DNA of 54,583 bases from Burkholderiaceae bacterium (GTDB taxonomy: Bacteria; Pseudomonadota; Gammaproteobacteria; Burkholderiales; Burkholderiaceae_C), in the NCBI GenBank assembly GCA_019751915.1, contig JAIEMS010000023.1, positions 1 to 54,583 of the forward strand, given 5' to 3'. The notes below the pieces were generated by a model. That model saw nothing but the letters and a program-made list of their open reading frames with translations. It ran no database searches and had not been told where the DNA came from. This document shows, in pieces, positions 1 to 8,418 of this stretch. Both the position numbers and the translations under genes were made by a program. Numbering within the stretch: position 1 is the stretch's first letter; each line of letters opens with the position of its first letter.

Positions 1-559
1 TGGGCCGCGCGATCCAGCACAGACGCTGGGCTTGGCGGTACGATTTTTCGTTCAGCCGGGCATTTGCCAAAACCAGCGGAATACCGCGCCGGTGGCAACT
101 CGAGACCAAATTGGGCCAAACCTCGGTCTCCATCAAAATGCCAAGGGCCGGACGAAACTGGCGCAAAAACCGCCCCACCGCCCCGCGCGAATCCCACGGC
201 TGCCACACTTGGATGTCGCCCGGTTGCAGGAGCTTTTCGCCCTCGGCCAAGCCGCTGGCGGTGCCGTGGGTCAGCAACAAGCGCATGCCCGGCAACTGGC
301 GGCGCAATTCGGCCAGCAAAATCGCTGCAGCCCGGGTTTCACCCAAAGAAACGGCATGAATCCAGACAAACCGACCATATGGATCGGCCATCGTCTCGGG
401 CATCAGGCTGTCGGTGTGTGGCGGGTAGTAACCAAAGCGCTCATCGACCCGTTGGCCGTAACCGGGTTCGGCCACAGCGCGGCGGCGCAGTTTTCGCCGT
501 AGCAAGGGCTGAACCGCCCATGCCAAAACCGAGTAAAGCCAAAGAGCGATGCGCGACAT
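1..559 (-). CDS. waaA: 3-deoxy-D-manno-octulosonic acid (Kdo) transferase, N-terminal part
   Basis: Transfers Kdo from CMP-Kdo onto lipid IVA at the inner face of the cytoplasmic membrane, starting the LPS inner core. Only the first 186 codons are in the window; the gene runs off base 1. The start is the ATG at 559. A hydrophobic N-terminal anchor (about residues 4-18) is followed by WIHAVSLGE, whose Glu matches the general base of the family, then LTHGTASG, METEVWPNLV and ANARLNEKS, all typical of WaaA/KdtA. It starts 12 bases after the stop of the phosphomutase gene upstream on the same strand, so the two probably form one transcription unit. kdsA, which makes the Kdo precursor, lies 11 kb away. 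The family call is secure; the missing C-terminal half prevents checking the rest of the active site. Confidence 0.93.
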   Translation of the reverse strand, partial: MSRIALWLYSVLAWAVQPLLRRKLRRRAVAEPGYGQRVDERFGYYPPHTDSLMPETMADPYGRFVWIHAVSLGETRAAAILLAELRRQLPGMRLLLTHGTASGLAEGEKLLQPGDIQVWQPWDSRGAVGRFLRQFRPALGILMETEVWPNLVSSCHRRGIPLVLANARLNEKSYRQAQRLCWIARP

Positions 560-571
560 AGGCACCCGCCC

Positions 572-1960
572 TCAGTGTGCTGCGCCGCCGACTTGCGCGC
601 CCGGTTTCACGCGGTGCAGCAGCGCCAGCATGGCCGCCTCAATGCGGGCCAGCGCTTGGCTGGTTTGGCCCTCAAAGCGCAGCACCAGCACTGGCGTGGT
701 GTTGCTGGCACGGATCAGGCCAAAGCCATCGTCCCAATCGACACGCAGACCATCAATGGTGCTAATTTGCGCTGGAGCGGCAAAAGTCTCGGCGGCCAAG
801 GCTTGCAACTGGGCGGTCAGGCGGTGGGGTTCGCCTTCGGCGCAAGTGACGTTCAATTCGGGCGTGGAGTAGCTGGTGGGCAAGGCGTTGAGCACCGCAC
901 TGGGGTCTGGGCTGCGGCTGACAATTTCCAGCAAACGACAGCCAGCGTAGGTGCCGTCGTCAAAACCATACCAACGCTCTTTGAAGAAGATGTGGCCGCT
1001 CATTTCGCCGCCCAATGGCGAGTTCAGCTCCTTCATGCGCGCCTTGATGAGCGAGTGGCCGGTTTTGTACATCACCGGCACACCACCGGCAGCAGCAATG
1101 GCCGGGGCCAAACGCTGGGTACATTTCACGTCAAACAAAATGTGCCCACCCGGTACGCGGGTCAACACGTCTTGGGCAAACAGCATCATTTGCCGGTCTG
1201 GGAAGATGTTGGTGCCGTCTTTGGTCACAATGCCGAGTCGGTCGCCATCGCCGTCGAAGGCCAAGCCCAATTCAGCGTCGCTGGCTTGCAAGGCGGCAAT
1301 CAGGTCGCGCAGGTTCTCGGGCTTGCTCGGGTCGGGGTGGTGGTTGGGGAAGTTGCCATCGACCTCAGAGAACAGCTCTATCACCTCACAGCCCAGCGCC
1401 CGGAAGATATCGGGGGCCGAAGCACCGGCAATGCCGTTGCCACAATCGACCACCACCTTCATCGGGCGGGCCAGCTTGACATCGCTGGTAATGCGTTCGC
1501 GGTAAGCGGGCAAAACATCGGCTTGGCGCACCGCGCCACCCGGCTGCAGCTGCCATGTTTCTTGCTCCATCGTCTGGCGCAGCGCTTGGATTTCGTCGCC
1601 GTAAATGGCCCGGCCATTGAGCACCATTTTGAAGCCGTTGTAGTCCTTGGGGTTGTGGCTGCCCGTGACCTGAATGCCGGTATTGCACAAGGTGCTGGCA
1701 GCAAAATACAACAGCGGCGTGGTGACCAAGCCGACATCTATCACTTCGATGCCAGCTTCGACCAATCCGGCTATCAGCGCGGCGCTCAGGGCCGGGCCAG
1801 ACAAACGACCATCACGGCCCACGGCCACCGTGGTCTGGCCCTCAGCACGGGCCGCCGTGCCAAACGCACGGCCCAAGCCCCGTGCCACGTCTTCGGTCAA
1901 GGTGGACGGCACAATGCCGCGAATGTCGTAGGCTTTAAAAATCGAAGATGAGAGCTGCAC
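572..1960 (-). CDS. phosphomannomutase/phosphoglucomutase
   Basis: Interconverts hexose 1- and 6-phosphates (mannose/glucose), feeding nucleotide-sugar synthesis for LPS and exopolysaccharide; cytosolic, alpha-D-phosphohexomutase family (AlgC/ManB/Pgm type). The signature elements are present in order: TGSHNPKDYNG with the phosphoserine, FDGDGDRLG for the metal site, GEMSGHIFF for sugar binding, and RASNTTPVLVLRFEG for the phosphate. I place the start at GTG 1960 (VQLSSSIFKAYDIRG), giving 462 residues, the family's usual size. The frame stays open to 2095 but that upstream part is not family-like. No clear Shine-Dalgarno precedes the GTG. It lies directly upstream of waaA. Substrate preference between mannose and glucose phosphate cannot be read from the sequence. 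Confidence 0.9.
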   Translation of the reverse strand: MQLSSSIFKAYDIRGIVPSTLTEDVARGLGRAFGTAARAEGQTTVAVGRDGRLSGPALSAALIAGLVEAGIEVIDVGLVTTPLLYFAASTLCNTGIQVTGSHNPKDYNGFKMVLNGRAIYGDEIQALRQTMEQETWQLQPGGAVRQADVLPAYRERITSDVKLARPMKVVVDCGNGIAGASAPDIFRALGCEVIELFSEVDGNFPNHHPDPSKPENLRDLIAALQASDAELGLAFDGDGDRLGIVTKDGTNIFPDRQMMLFAQDVLTRVPGGHILFDVKCTQRLAPAIAAAGGVPVMYKTGHSLIKARMKELNSPLGGEMSGHIFFKERWYGFDDGTYAGCRLLEIVSRSPDPSAVLNALPTSYSTPELNVTCAEGEPHRLTAQLQALAAETFAAPAQISTIDGLRVDWDDGFGLIRASNTTPVLVLRFEGQTSQALARIEAAMLALLHRVKPGAQVGGAAH

Positions 1961-2112
1961 GGGTTCGTACTTTCGTGTAACAGAAGGAAAGAAAATCCGG
2001 CTGCATTGTAGGCGGGCACCACACTGCTGCGACGATGCAGGCCCCACGTACACACCACCCGTGGGTGAGATGCTGCTGTGCCAGCCCCCTTGCACTTTGG
2101 CAACATCGATAG

Positions 2113-2168
2113 AACTATTAAATTGATAGCTGCTTACCCTAGCAGATCAACGGCTAGAGCGTCATTTC
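2113..2168 (+). repeat. dispersed palindromic repeat, copy 1
   Basis: An AT-rich block of the form CTATTAAATTGATAGCTGCT, then a short spacer, then AACGGCTAGAGC. It matches the intergenic blocks at 6605, 12155, 32248, 34702, 41625 and 51340. The ATAG/CTAT-type half sites can pair. It sits between the phosphomutase and ogt genes and does not encode anything obvious. Confidence 0.6.
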
Positions 2169-2188
2169 ACCTTTATTTTTGCCCTACC

Positions 2189-2734
2189 ATGCACTTTCAC
2201 CCCCTCACCGTGCAAGCGCACGCGAGCACCCCACTGGGCGCTGTCCGGCTTACTGCCACGCCCAAGGGCTTATCGGGACTTTGGTTCGCACAGGGTGAGC
2301 GCCATATTCCGGCCCCTTTTCTCGATGGCCCCAACGCTTGGCCCCAAGACAACGCCCACCCGGTGCTGCAAGCAGCCGTGGCCCAATTGCAGGAATACTT
2401 TGGCGCTGGCCGCACCGTGTTTGATCTGCCGTTGGATTTATCGGCTGGAACGCCCTTCCAGCAGAGCGTCTGGCTGGCACTGCAAGGCATTGCCCACGGC
2501 CAAACGACCAGCTACGGGGCACTGAGCACCCACCTAGGCCGCCCCACGGCAGTGCGTGCAGTGGCCGGGGCTATCGGACGCAACCCAATCAGCGTGATCG
2601 TTCCCTGCCACCGCGTGCTGGGCCGCAATGGGCACCTGACAGGTTACGCTGCAGGGCTAGAGCGCAAGGCATGGCTGCTCCAATCGGAAGGAGCGCCCTT
2701 TTTAGGCCCAGTGCACCAGTGTCAAGCGGGTTAA
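2189..2734 (+). CDS. ogt: methylated-DNA--protein-cysteine S-methyltransferase
   Basis: Suicide repair protein that moves the methyl group from O6-methylguanine (and O4-methylthymine) in DNA to its own cysteine. The C-terminal domain carries the active-site signature PCHRVLGRNGHLTGYAAGLE, with the acceptor cysteine at about residue 140 and the preceding ISVIVPCHR strand; the helix-turn-helix region (TTSYGALSTHLGRPTAVRAV) has the conserved Tyr. I chose ATG 2189 (MHFHPLTVQ), giving 181 residues, typical for Ogt. The longer frame from 2078 would run through dispersed repeat copy 1 and has no family resemblance there. There is no AraC-like N-terminal Ada domain, so it is Ogt-type rather than Ada. 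Confidence 0.93.
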   Translation: MHFHPLTVQAHASTPLGAVRLTATPKGLSGLWFAQGERHIPAPFLDGPNAWPQDNAHPVLQAAVAQLQEYFGAGRTVFDLPLDLSAGTPFQQSVWLALQGIAHGQTTSYGALSTHLGRPTAVRAVAGAIGRNPISVIVPCHRVLGRNGHLTGYAAGLERKAWLLQSEGAPFLGPVHQCQAG

Positions 2735-2818
2735 TCCCAATCCCCAGACAGCCCACAGAAACCCGGTGCATCCGATACTCCTGCCTGTCACCGGCACACC
2801 GCCAAGGAATTTCCTCAA

Positions 2819-5773
2819 ATGCACTCGAAAGATGGGCCTCTGGCCTTACCCACCTGGGGGTTTGTGCCAGCCAACTCGCTGCAAACTCTGCGCCAACGCG
2901 AACAAGAGCTGCTGACAGCCCTGAAATCCTCCGGTGGCGGACGCTGGGAATGGGACGTACCAAACCGCTATCTTTCGTTTCATGGTGATTTTTATGCCCG
3001 CTACGGACTGCTAGCACTACCAGCCCACGAGCGCACGGCCTATTGGAGCAGTTTGGTGCACCCCGAAGACCGCAGCTGCATTGCCGAGTCGCGCCAGCGC
3101 ACCATCGACGGCCTATCGGAGCACTACGAGGCCGAGTTTAGGGTGCGCGACAAAGCCGGCCAGTGGCGCTGGGTGATTGCCCGAGGCAGCATCACTGAGC
3201 ACAGCGCCGACGGCCAAGCCGTGCGCTTGGTCGGCATCAGCCTCGACATCACAGCCCGGCGCGCCACAGAGGACGCGCTGCGCACCTCACAGGCCAAATA
3301 CAACACCATTTACCAAGCACTGCCCGATCCGGCGGGCATCTCACGGCTATCGGACGGCAGCTTCATCGAAGTCAATCCGGCCTTTTGCCAGCTCTTTGGC
3401 TACGCACGCGAGGCCGTGGTCGGGCGCACCTCGACACAGTTGAACATCTGGGCCAGCGAACAAGAACGTGATCGCCTGCTGGAAACCTACCGCCGCGACG
3501 GACTGGTGAACAAACTGCCACTGGTAGCACGCACCCACGACGGCGTGCGTGTGCCGGGGCTGATGTCGGCATACCCGGTACACATCGACGGGCAAGAATG
3601 CTTTGTTTTTGTCCTGCACGACATGACACGCGAACAGCGCATTCATGACGAACTAGAAGCCAGCAACAGCCTGCTACAACAAGCAGGCCGACTGGCGCGG
3701 CTGGGTGTCTGGGAAGACCAGCCGGGCAAAGGGCCGGTGTATTGGTCGGACGTGTGTTACAGCATCCACGGCCTTGCTCCCAACGCCCCCTTGCCACGCG
3801 ACTACCTGCAACGCCACGTCGCCCCGCAGTGGCACGAGGCCTTTCGGGATGCCATGCGCCGCTGCATCCGTGAACACATCGAATGGGATCTCGAAATCGA
3901 AATTGTTCGCACCGATGGCCGCTTAGTCTGGGTGCGAACCTTGGGTGAGCCGGTGTTAGAGGATGGCCGCGTCGTGCGCATTCGCGGTGTCATGCAAGAT
4001 ATTGACACCGCCAAGCGTGCTGAAGCACGGGTGCGCGAACGCGAGGCATTGTTGTCTTTGACCATCGAGGCCGCCTCGCTCGGCCTGTGGGACTGGGACT
4101 TGCAAGCGGGCACCATCAAAGGCGATGCCCAGTGGCTGGCAATGCGCGGCTTGACCCCCGACATCCACGATCCAGCATGGCCCGTCCCTTGGACGAAAAA
4201 CATGGTTTCGGACGACATCCCGAAAATCAGCCAAGAGTTACAACGCCACGCCGAGCACCCCAAAACCCATTTTGATGCCATTTGCCGCATCGAGCACCCC
4301 CGCGAAGGCGACCGCTGGATTCGCAATCTGGGCAAAACGGTGCGCTACGGCGCAGACGGTACGCCACTGCGGATGCTGGGTGTCTCTATCGATGTGACCC
4401 GCCAGCGCGAACAAGAGCAACAACTGCACCAACTGGCCCACCACGACGCGCTCACGGGCCTACCAAACCGGGTCTCGCTGGCGCGTCGGCTGGCCGATGC
4501 GATGTCCCAAACACGCGAAATGGGCACCCTGCTGGGCGTAGCCTATTTGGACTTAGACGGCTTTAAACCCATCAACGACAACCACGGCCACGATGCGGGC
4601 GACCGTTTGCTGGCGATGGCTGCCGGGCGTTTGACACAGGCCGTGCGCGCCAGCGACTGCGTAGCGCGTTTGGGTGGTGATGAGTTTGTCATTTTGTTGC
4701 CCGGTCTGCAAAAAGGACTCGACTGCGAGCGGGCGCTGCGCTTGGTGATGGAAAGCATCGCTGCGCCCTACAACTTGGGGGACGACTGCGCCAGCGTCAC
4801 CGTGACCGCCAGCATTGGCTACACCCTCTACCCACAAGACGATGCCGACGCCGACACGCTGCTGCGCCATGCCGACCAAGCCATGTACATCGCCAAGCAA
4901 AGCGGACGCAACCGTTTTCACCAATTCGATGCGGCCTCAGAACGGGCAGCGCAACAAGCACAAAAACAAACCGCACGGCTGCAACAATCGCTGACCGACG
5001 GCGAATTTGTGCTCTACCTGCAACCCAAGGTCGATATGCATCTGGGCACGGTGGTGGGCGCTGAGGCCCTAGCCCGTTGGCAACATCCGAAGAAAGGCCT
5101 GCTCGGGCCGGGGGCATTTTTACCGCTGCTGCAAGACGCAGAAATCGAAACCGCTTTTGGCACGTGGGTCACCAACACCGCCTTGGCAATGGCACAAACC
5201 CTGCAAGCGCAAGGCCTGCCTATCCCTTTGAGCATCAACATCTCGGCACCGCACCTACAACAGGCAGAATTTGCCCATTGGCTGGGTGAGCGCTTGGCCC
5301 AGCACCCAGAGTTACCCCGGGGAATGCTGCAAATCGAAATCACCGAGACGGCGGCGCTCTACAACCTCGCCCCAGTCGCCCACACGCTGCTGCAATTGCG
5401 CGAGATGGGGGTCGGCACCGCACTGGACGACTTTGGTACCGGCTATTCATCGCTGACCTACCTGCGCCGGTTGCCACTCGACACCCTGAAAATTGACCAA
5501 AGCTTTGTGCGTGGCATGGTCAACGATGCGGGAGATTTGGCGATTGTGCAGGGTGTCATTGGGCTGGCGCACTCGTTTGGCTACCACGTCATTGCCGAGG
5601 GGGTCGAAACCATAGAGCAAGGCCAGATGTTGCTGCAAATGGGCTGCCGCTTGGCGCAGGGCTACTGCATTGCCCGCCCGATGCCGTTGCAAGAGTTCAT
5701 TGCTTGGGTCAACCAGTGGCAAGCACCAGCGCAGTGGGGCGGTCAAGTTTTTTCGGCCAGCTTGGTGCGTTGA
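2819..5773 (+). CDS. PAS-GGDEF-EAL cyclic-di-GMP turnover protein
   Basis: Multidomain protein of 984 residues predicted to make and/or degrade cyclic di-GMP in response to a signal sensed by PAS domains. In order: four PAS/PAC-like modules (about 30-140, 155-270, 285-395 and 405-525; each ends in a DITxR-type linker such as SLDITARRA, IDTAKRAEA or SIDVTRQRE), a GGDEF domain with intact GGDEF at residues 619-623, and an EAL domain beginning with the EAL triplet at 749-751. The EAL domain keeps SINISA, IEITETA, DDFGTGYSSL, LKIDQSF and AEGVET, so phosphodiesterase residues look intact, and the GGDEF motif is canonical. No transmembrane segments are evident, so it is probably cytoplasmic. AAGGAA lies 9 bases before the ATG. 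Net activity cannot be predicted when both domains are intact. Confidence 0.93.
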   Translation: MHSKDGPLALPTWGFVPANSLQTLRQREQELLTALKSSGGGRWEWDVPNRYLSFHGDFYARYGLLALPAHERTAYWSSLVHPEDRSCIAESRQRTIDGLSEHYEAEFRVRDKAGQWRWVIARGSITEHSADGQAVRLVGISLDITARRATEDALRTSQAKYNTIYQALPDPAGISRLSDGSFIEVNPAFCQLFGYAREAVVGRTSTQLNIWASEQERDRLLETYRRDGLVNKLPLVARTHDGVRVPGLMSAYPVHIDGQECFVFVLHDMTREQRIHDELEASNSLLQQAGRLARLGVWEDQPGKGPVYWSDVCYSIHGLAPNAPLPRDYLQRHVAPQWHEAFRDAMRRCIREHIEWDLEIEIVRTDGRLVWVRTLGEPVLEDGRVVRIRGVMQDIDTAKRAEARVREREALLSLTIEAASLGLWDWDLQAGTIKGDAQWLAMRGLTPDIHDPAWPVPWTKNMVSDDIPKISQELQRHAEHPKTHFDAICRIEHPREGDRWIRNLGKTVRYGADGTPLRMLGVSIDVTRQREQEQQLHQLAHHDALTGLPNRVSLARRLADAMSQTREMGTLLGVAYLDLDGFKPINDNHGHDAGDRLLAMAAGRLTQAVRASDCVARLGGDEFVILLPGLQKGLDCERALRLVMESIAAPYNLGDDCASVTVTASIGYTLYPQDDADADTLLRHADQAMYIAKQSGRNRFHQFDAASERAAQQAQKQTARLQQSLTDGEFVLYLQPKVDMHLGTVVGAEALARWQHPKKGLLGPGAFLPLLQDAEIETAFGTWVTNTALAMAQTLQAQGLPIPLSINISAPHLQQAEFAHWLGERLAQHPELPRGMLQIEITETAALYNLAPVAHTLLQLREMGVGTALDDFGTGYSSLTYLRRLPLDTLKIDQSFVRGMVNDAGDLAIVQGVIGLAHSFGYHVIAEGVETIEQGQMLLQMGCRLAQGYCIARPMPLQEFIAWVNQWQAPAQWGGQVFSASLVR

Positions 5774-5814
5774 AGCCGTTGCAAACTTCAAAATTCTGTA
5801 CGAGACTCCTACAC

Positions 5815-6594
5815 ATGCTCAGATCCAGCGCCTTGGAAGCAATCTCCCTCACAACCTACGCAGGCAAGCTTCTTGCCACAGACGCACTCAACACCCATGA
5901 CGTGGTGGATCCTGATGTTGTGTTGGTGCCGCTTACCCCTGTTCCGGGCAGAGAGGAAATCCCGGTGCTGGTGCCCCCTGCACAACTTCGCAAGCGTTCC
6001 ATGGCAAGCGTTGAGGGGCGAGCCATATTGATTCATGCCTTGGCGCACATCGAACTGAATGCGATTGATCTGGGTTTGGATATCGTGTGGCGGTTTTCTG
6101 GGATGCCCGACCAGTTTTACCGTGACTGGATCCACATCGCAAAGGAAGAGGCCTATCACTTTCGGCTGCTCAGTGAGCACTTGAATGGACTAGGCTATCG
6201 CTATGGTGATTTTCCTGCCCACAATGGTCTGTGGGAGATGGCAGAGAAAACCCGAGATGATCTGTTGGCACGATTGGCGTTGGTGCCCCGAACACTGGAA
6301 GCGCGGGGTTTAGATGCCTCTGTGCCCATCCGAGACAAGCTCAAGCAGGTGGGAGATAGCAAAGCAGCCGCCATTCTCGACATCATTTTGCGGGACGAAA
6401 TTGGGCATGTGGCAGTGGGAAACCATTGGTACAAATACCTCTGCGCACAACGCGGCCTTGATCCGGTGTCAACGTATGCCTTGTTGGCCAAGCAATACAA
6501 CGCTCCTCGATTGCGTGGCCCATTTAACCTGGATGCGCGCAGGGCCGCTGGCTTTGATGAAGCAGAACTCGCGGCATTACAGAGCCAAGGCTAG
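5815..6594 (+). CDS. DUF455 family ferritin-like protein
   Basis: Protein of 259 residues belonging to the DUF455 group, a ferritin-like four-helix fold with a predicted di-metal site; function unknown. Likely ligands are visible as HIELNAIDL, then EEAYHFRLLSEHL (EExxH) and DEIGHVAVGNHWY (ExxH), the spacing expected of a ferritin-like di-iron carboxylate centre. I chose ATG 5815 (MLRSSALEAI); the frame is open from 5704 but that part overlaps the GGDEF-EAL gene and is not family-like. It precedes a gamma carbonic anhydrase and hslO, an arrangement I recall as recurrent in Comamonadaceae. No enzymatic role should be assumed. Confidence 0.85.
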   Translation: MLRSSALEAISLTTYAGKLLATDALNTHDVVDPDVVLVPLTPVPGREEIPVLVPPAQLRKRSMASVEGRAILIHALAHIELNAIDLGLDIVWRFSGMPDQFYRDWIHIAKEEAYHFRLLSEHLNGLGYRYGDFPAHNGLWEMAEKTRDDLLARLALVPRTLEARGLDASVPIRDKLKQVGDSKAAAILDIILRDEIGHVAVGNHWYKYLCAQRGLDPVSTYALLAKQYNAPRLRGPFNLDARRAAGFDEAELAALQSQG

Positions 6595-6604
6595 GTGCTT
6601 TTTT

Positions 6605-6660
6605 GCTATTAAATAGATAGCAACAACCCCTTACAGGTAAAGCGCTACAGCCCATTTTTT
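6605..6660 (+). repeat. dispersed palindromic repeat, copy 2
   Basis: GCTATTAAATAGATAGC, which is a near-perfect palindrome, followed by a spacer and AGCGCTACAGCCCATTTTT. It begins 11 bases after the stop of the DUF455 gene. The T-run after the second half could act as a weak terminator. The rest of the gap to 6838 shows no gene. Confidence 0.65.
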
Positions 6661-6838
6661 ATCGGAACTGGCAAGGCACAAGGCCTGCAAAGCACGGTGG
6701 CGAAGCTCCATCTCTACAATTGTAGGAAAGCCTTGGCAGCTTGGGTGCGGCGCAGCAAGCCCAGTGGCTCGGTTTTTCTCTCCACAAAATTTCTCCTCTC
6801 CAACCCAATTCGCCCTTGTCTGGGGCGTGGATGCAAAC

Positions 6839-7363
6839 ATGGCAATTTATGAACTCGACGGCACAGCGCCGCAGGTGGCAGCAACGGCTTGGGTGGCCGA
6901 CAGCGCGCAGGTCATTGGCACGGTAACGCTGGGCGAACAGGCCAGTGTGTGGTTTGGTGCTGTGGTGCGGGGCGATACCGACTCCATCACCATCGGGGCT
7001 GGCTCGAATATTCAAGATGCCAGCGTGCTGCACGCCGATGTGGGCCAGCCACTGGTGGTAGGTGAGCGTGTCACTGTGGGCCACAAAGTGGTCTTGCATG
7101 GTTGCACCATTGGCGACGAGTCGCTGATCGGCATTGGCGCAGTGGTGCTCAACGGCGCTCGCATTGGCAAAAACTGTCTGGTAGGTGCCGGTGCATTGGT
7201 GACTGAAGGCAAAGAGTTTGCCGATGGCTCCATGATTATTGGCAGTCCCGCCAAGGCAGTGCGCCAACTCACGCCCGAACAAATCCAAGGGCTACGCCAA
7301 AGTGCCCAGCACTACATTGACAATGCTGGGCGTTTTCGCAGCACGCTCAAACCCATCGCTTGA
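6839..7363 (+). CDS. gamma-class carbonic anhydrase-like protein
   Basis: Left-handed beta-helix protein of 174 residues in the gamma carbonic anhydrase/YrdA/PaaY group. Hexapeptide repeats run from about residue 10 to 150 (AVVRGDTDSITIG, NIQDASVLHAD, VTVGHKVVLHGCTIGDESLIGIGAVVL, IGKNCLVGAGALV). The three zinc-ligand histidines expected from the Cam family are present as VLHAD and VGHKVVLH. I chose ATG 6839 (MAIYELDG), which matches the normal N-terminus; the frame open from 6764 adds an unlikely extension. Whether it hydrates CO2 is uncertain, since many members of this group lack activity when tested. It lies 33 bases before hslO and is probably co-transcribed with it. Confidence 0.88.
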   Translation: MAIYELDGTAPQVAATAWVADSAQVIGTVTLGEQASVWFGAVVRGDTDSITIGAGSNIQDASVLHADVGQPLVVGERVTVGHKVVLHGCTIGDESLIGIGAVVLNGARIGKNCLVGAGALVTEGKEFADGSMIIGSPAKAVRQLTPEQIQGLRQSAQHYIDNAGRFRSTLKPIA

Positions 7364-7396
7364 CCGCCCCTCTTATTCAATTCAGGAAACCCTTGC

Positions 7397-8386
7397 GTGT
7401 CTGAACTCCACAAGTTTTTATTTGAAGGCCTGCCCGTGCGCGGTGCCATCGTGCGCCTGACCGACGCTTGGACTGAGATGCTGCGCCGTCGCCAAGCCAA
7501 TACCAGCACCGGGGCCTATCCACTGCCCGTCAGCGAACTGCTCGGCGAGATGGCAGCAGCAGGTGTGCTGATGCAATCAGGCATCAAGTTCAATGGTGCG
7601 CTGGTGCTGCAAATTTTTGGTGACAGCCCAGTCAAGCTGGCCGTAGCCGAGGTGCAATCTGACCTTTCGCTGCGCGCTACGGCCACCCTCAAGGGCGAAG
7701 TGCCCGAGGGTGCAACGCTCAGTGGGTTGGTCAACGCACACGGTGGTGGTCGCTGCGCTATTACCCTTGACCCCAAGGTCAAGTTTCCGGGGCAACAGCC
7801 CTACCAAGGTGTGGTGCCGTTGGTCGATGCCCACGGCCATAAGCTCGATCGCCTGAGCGACGTACTGTCGCATTACATGTTGCAATCAGAGCAACTCGAT
7901 GCCACCTTGGTATTGGCTGCCAACGGTACCGTCGCGGCGGGCTTGCTGGTGCAGCGCATGCCCCTGAAAGGGCAAGGCAACATTGCAGCAGGCACAGGCC
8001 ACCGCGACGACGAAGACCAAATCGGCCACAACGAAGACTACAACCGCATTGCCCACCTTGCCGCGAGCCTGACCCGCGAGGAGCTTTTGAGTTTGGACGT
8101 AGATACCATTTTGCGCCGCTTGTTTTGGGAAGAAAAACTGCTGCGCTTTGCCCCGTTGCAGGGTGCCCAAGGCCCGCGTTTTGCCTGCAGTTGCAGCCGC
8201 GAGCGCGTGGGCAATATGCTGCGCAGCTTGGGTGCGCCCGAGGTCGAGGGCATCTTGGCCGAGCGTGGCGACATCGAAGTCGGTTGCGAATACTGCGGCC
8301 AACAGTACCACTTTGATGCCGTCGATGCAGCGCAGCTTTTTACAGCGCCTGCGGTGGTGGTGGCTCCCACAGCCACAGTTCAGTAA
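7397..8386 (+). CDS. hslO: redox-regulated molecular chaperone Hsp33
   Basis: Holdase chaperone activated by oxidation: zinc is released from four C-terminal cysteines, disulfides form, and the protein then binds unfolding clients. The zinc-binding switch is intact, with a CxC pair at about residues 264 and 266 (FACSCSRERV) and a CxxC pair at 297 and 300 (CEYCGQQY). The N-terminal domain contains NAHGGGRCAITLD and PYQGVVPL, typical of the family. The start is GTG 7397 (SELHKFLFEG) with AGGAAA about 8 bases upstream. Length 329 is slightly above the usual 290-300 owing to a longer N-terminal region and an Ala/Val-rich tail. Confidence 0.95.
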   Translation: MSELHKFLFEGLPVRGAIVRLTDAWTEMLRRRQANTSTGAYPLPVSELLGEMAAAGVLMQSGIKFNGALVLQIFGDSPVKLAVAEVQSDLSLRATATLKGEVPEGATLSGLVNAHGGGRCAITLDPKVKFPGQQPYQGVVPLVDAHGHKLDRLSDVLSHYMLQSEQLDATLVLAANGTVAAGLLVQRMPLKGQGNIAAGTGHRDDEDQIGHNEDYNRIAHLAASLTREELLSLDVDTILRRLFWEEKLLRFAPLQGAQGPRFACSCSRERVGNMLRSLGAPEVEGILAERGDIEVGCEYCGQQYHFDAVDAAQLFTAPAVVVAPTATVQ

Positions 8387-8393
8387 GGGGCAC

Positions 8394-8410
8394 TGCCGCC
8401 ACAGGCGGCA
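8394..8410. terminator. hairpin between convergent hslO and cheB
   Basis: TGCCGCC-ACA-GGCGGCA forms a perfect 7-bp stem with a 3-base loop in the 32-base gap between the two convergent genes. There is no good T-run on either strand, so a role as an intrinsic terminator is only suggested by position. Confidence 0.35.
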
Positions 8411-8418
8411 CCCTTGGC

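Noticed and set aside
575-1951. Long plus-strand open frame of 458 codons opposite the phosphomutase gene
   Set aside because: It is a shadow of the GC-rich minus-strand gene; the translation has no recognisable domain while the minus frame has every phosphohexomutase motif.
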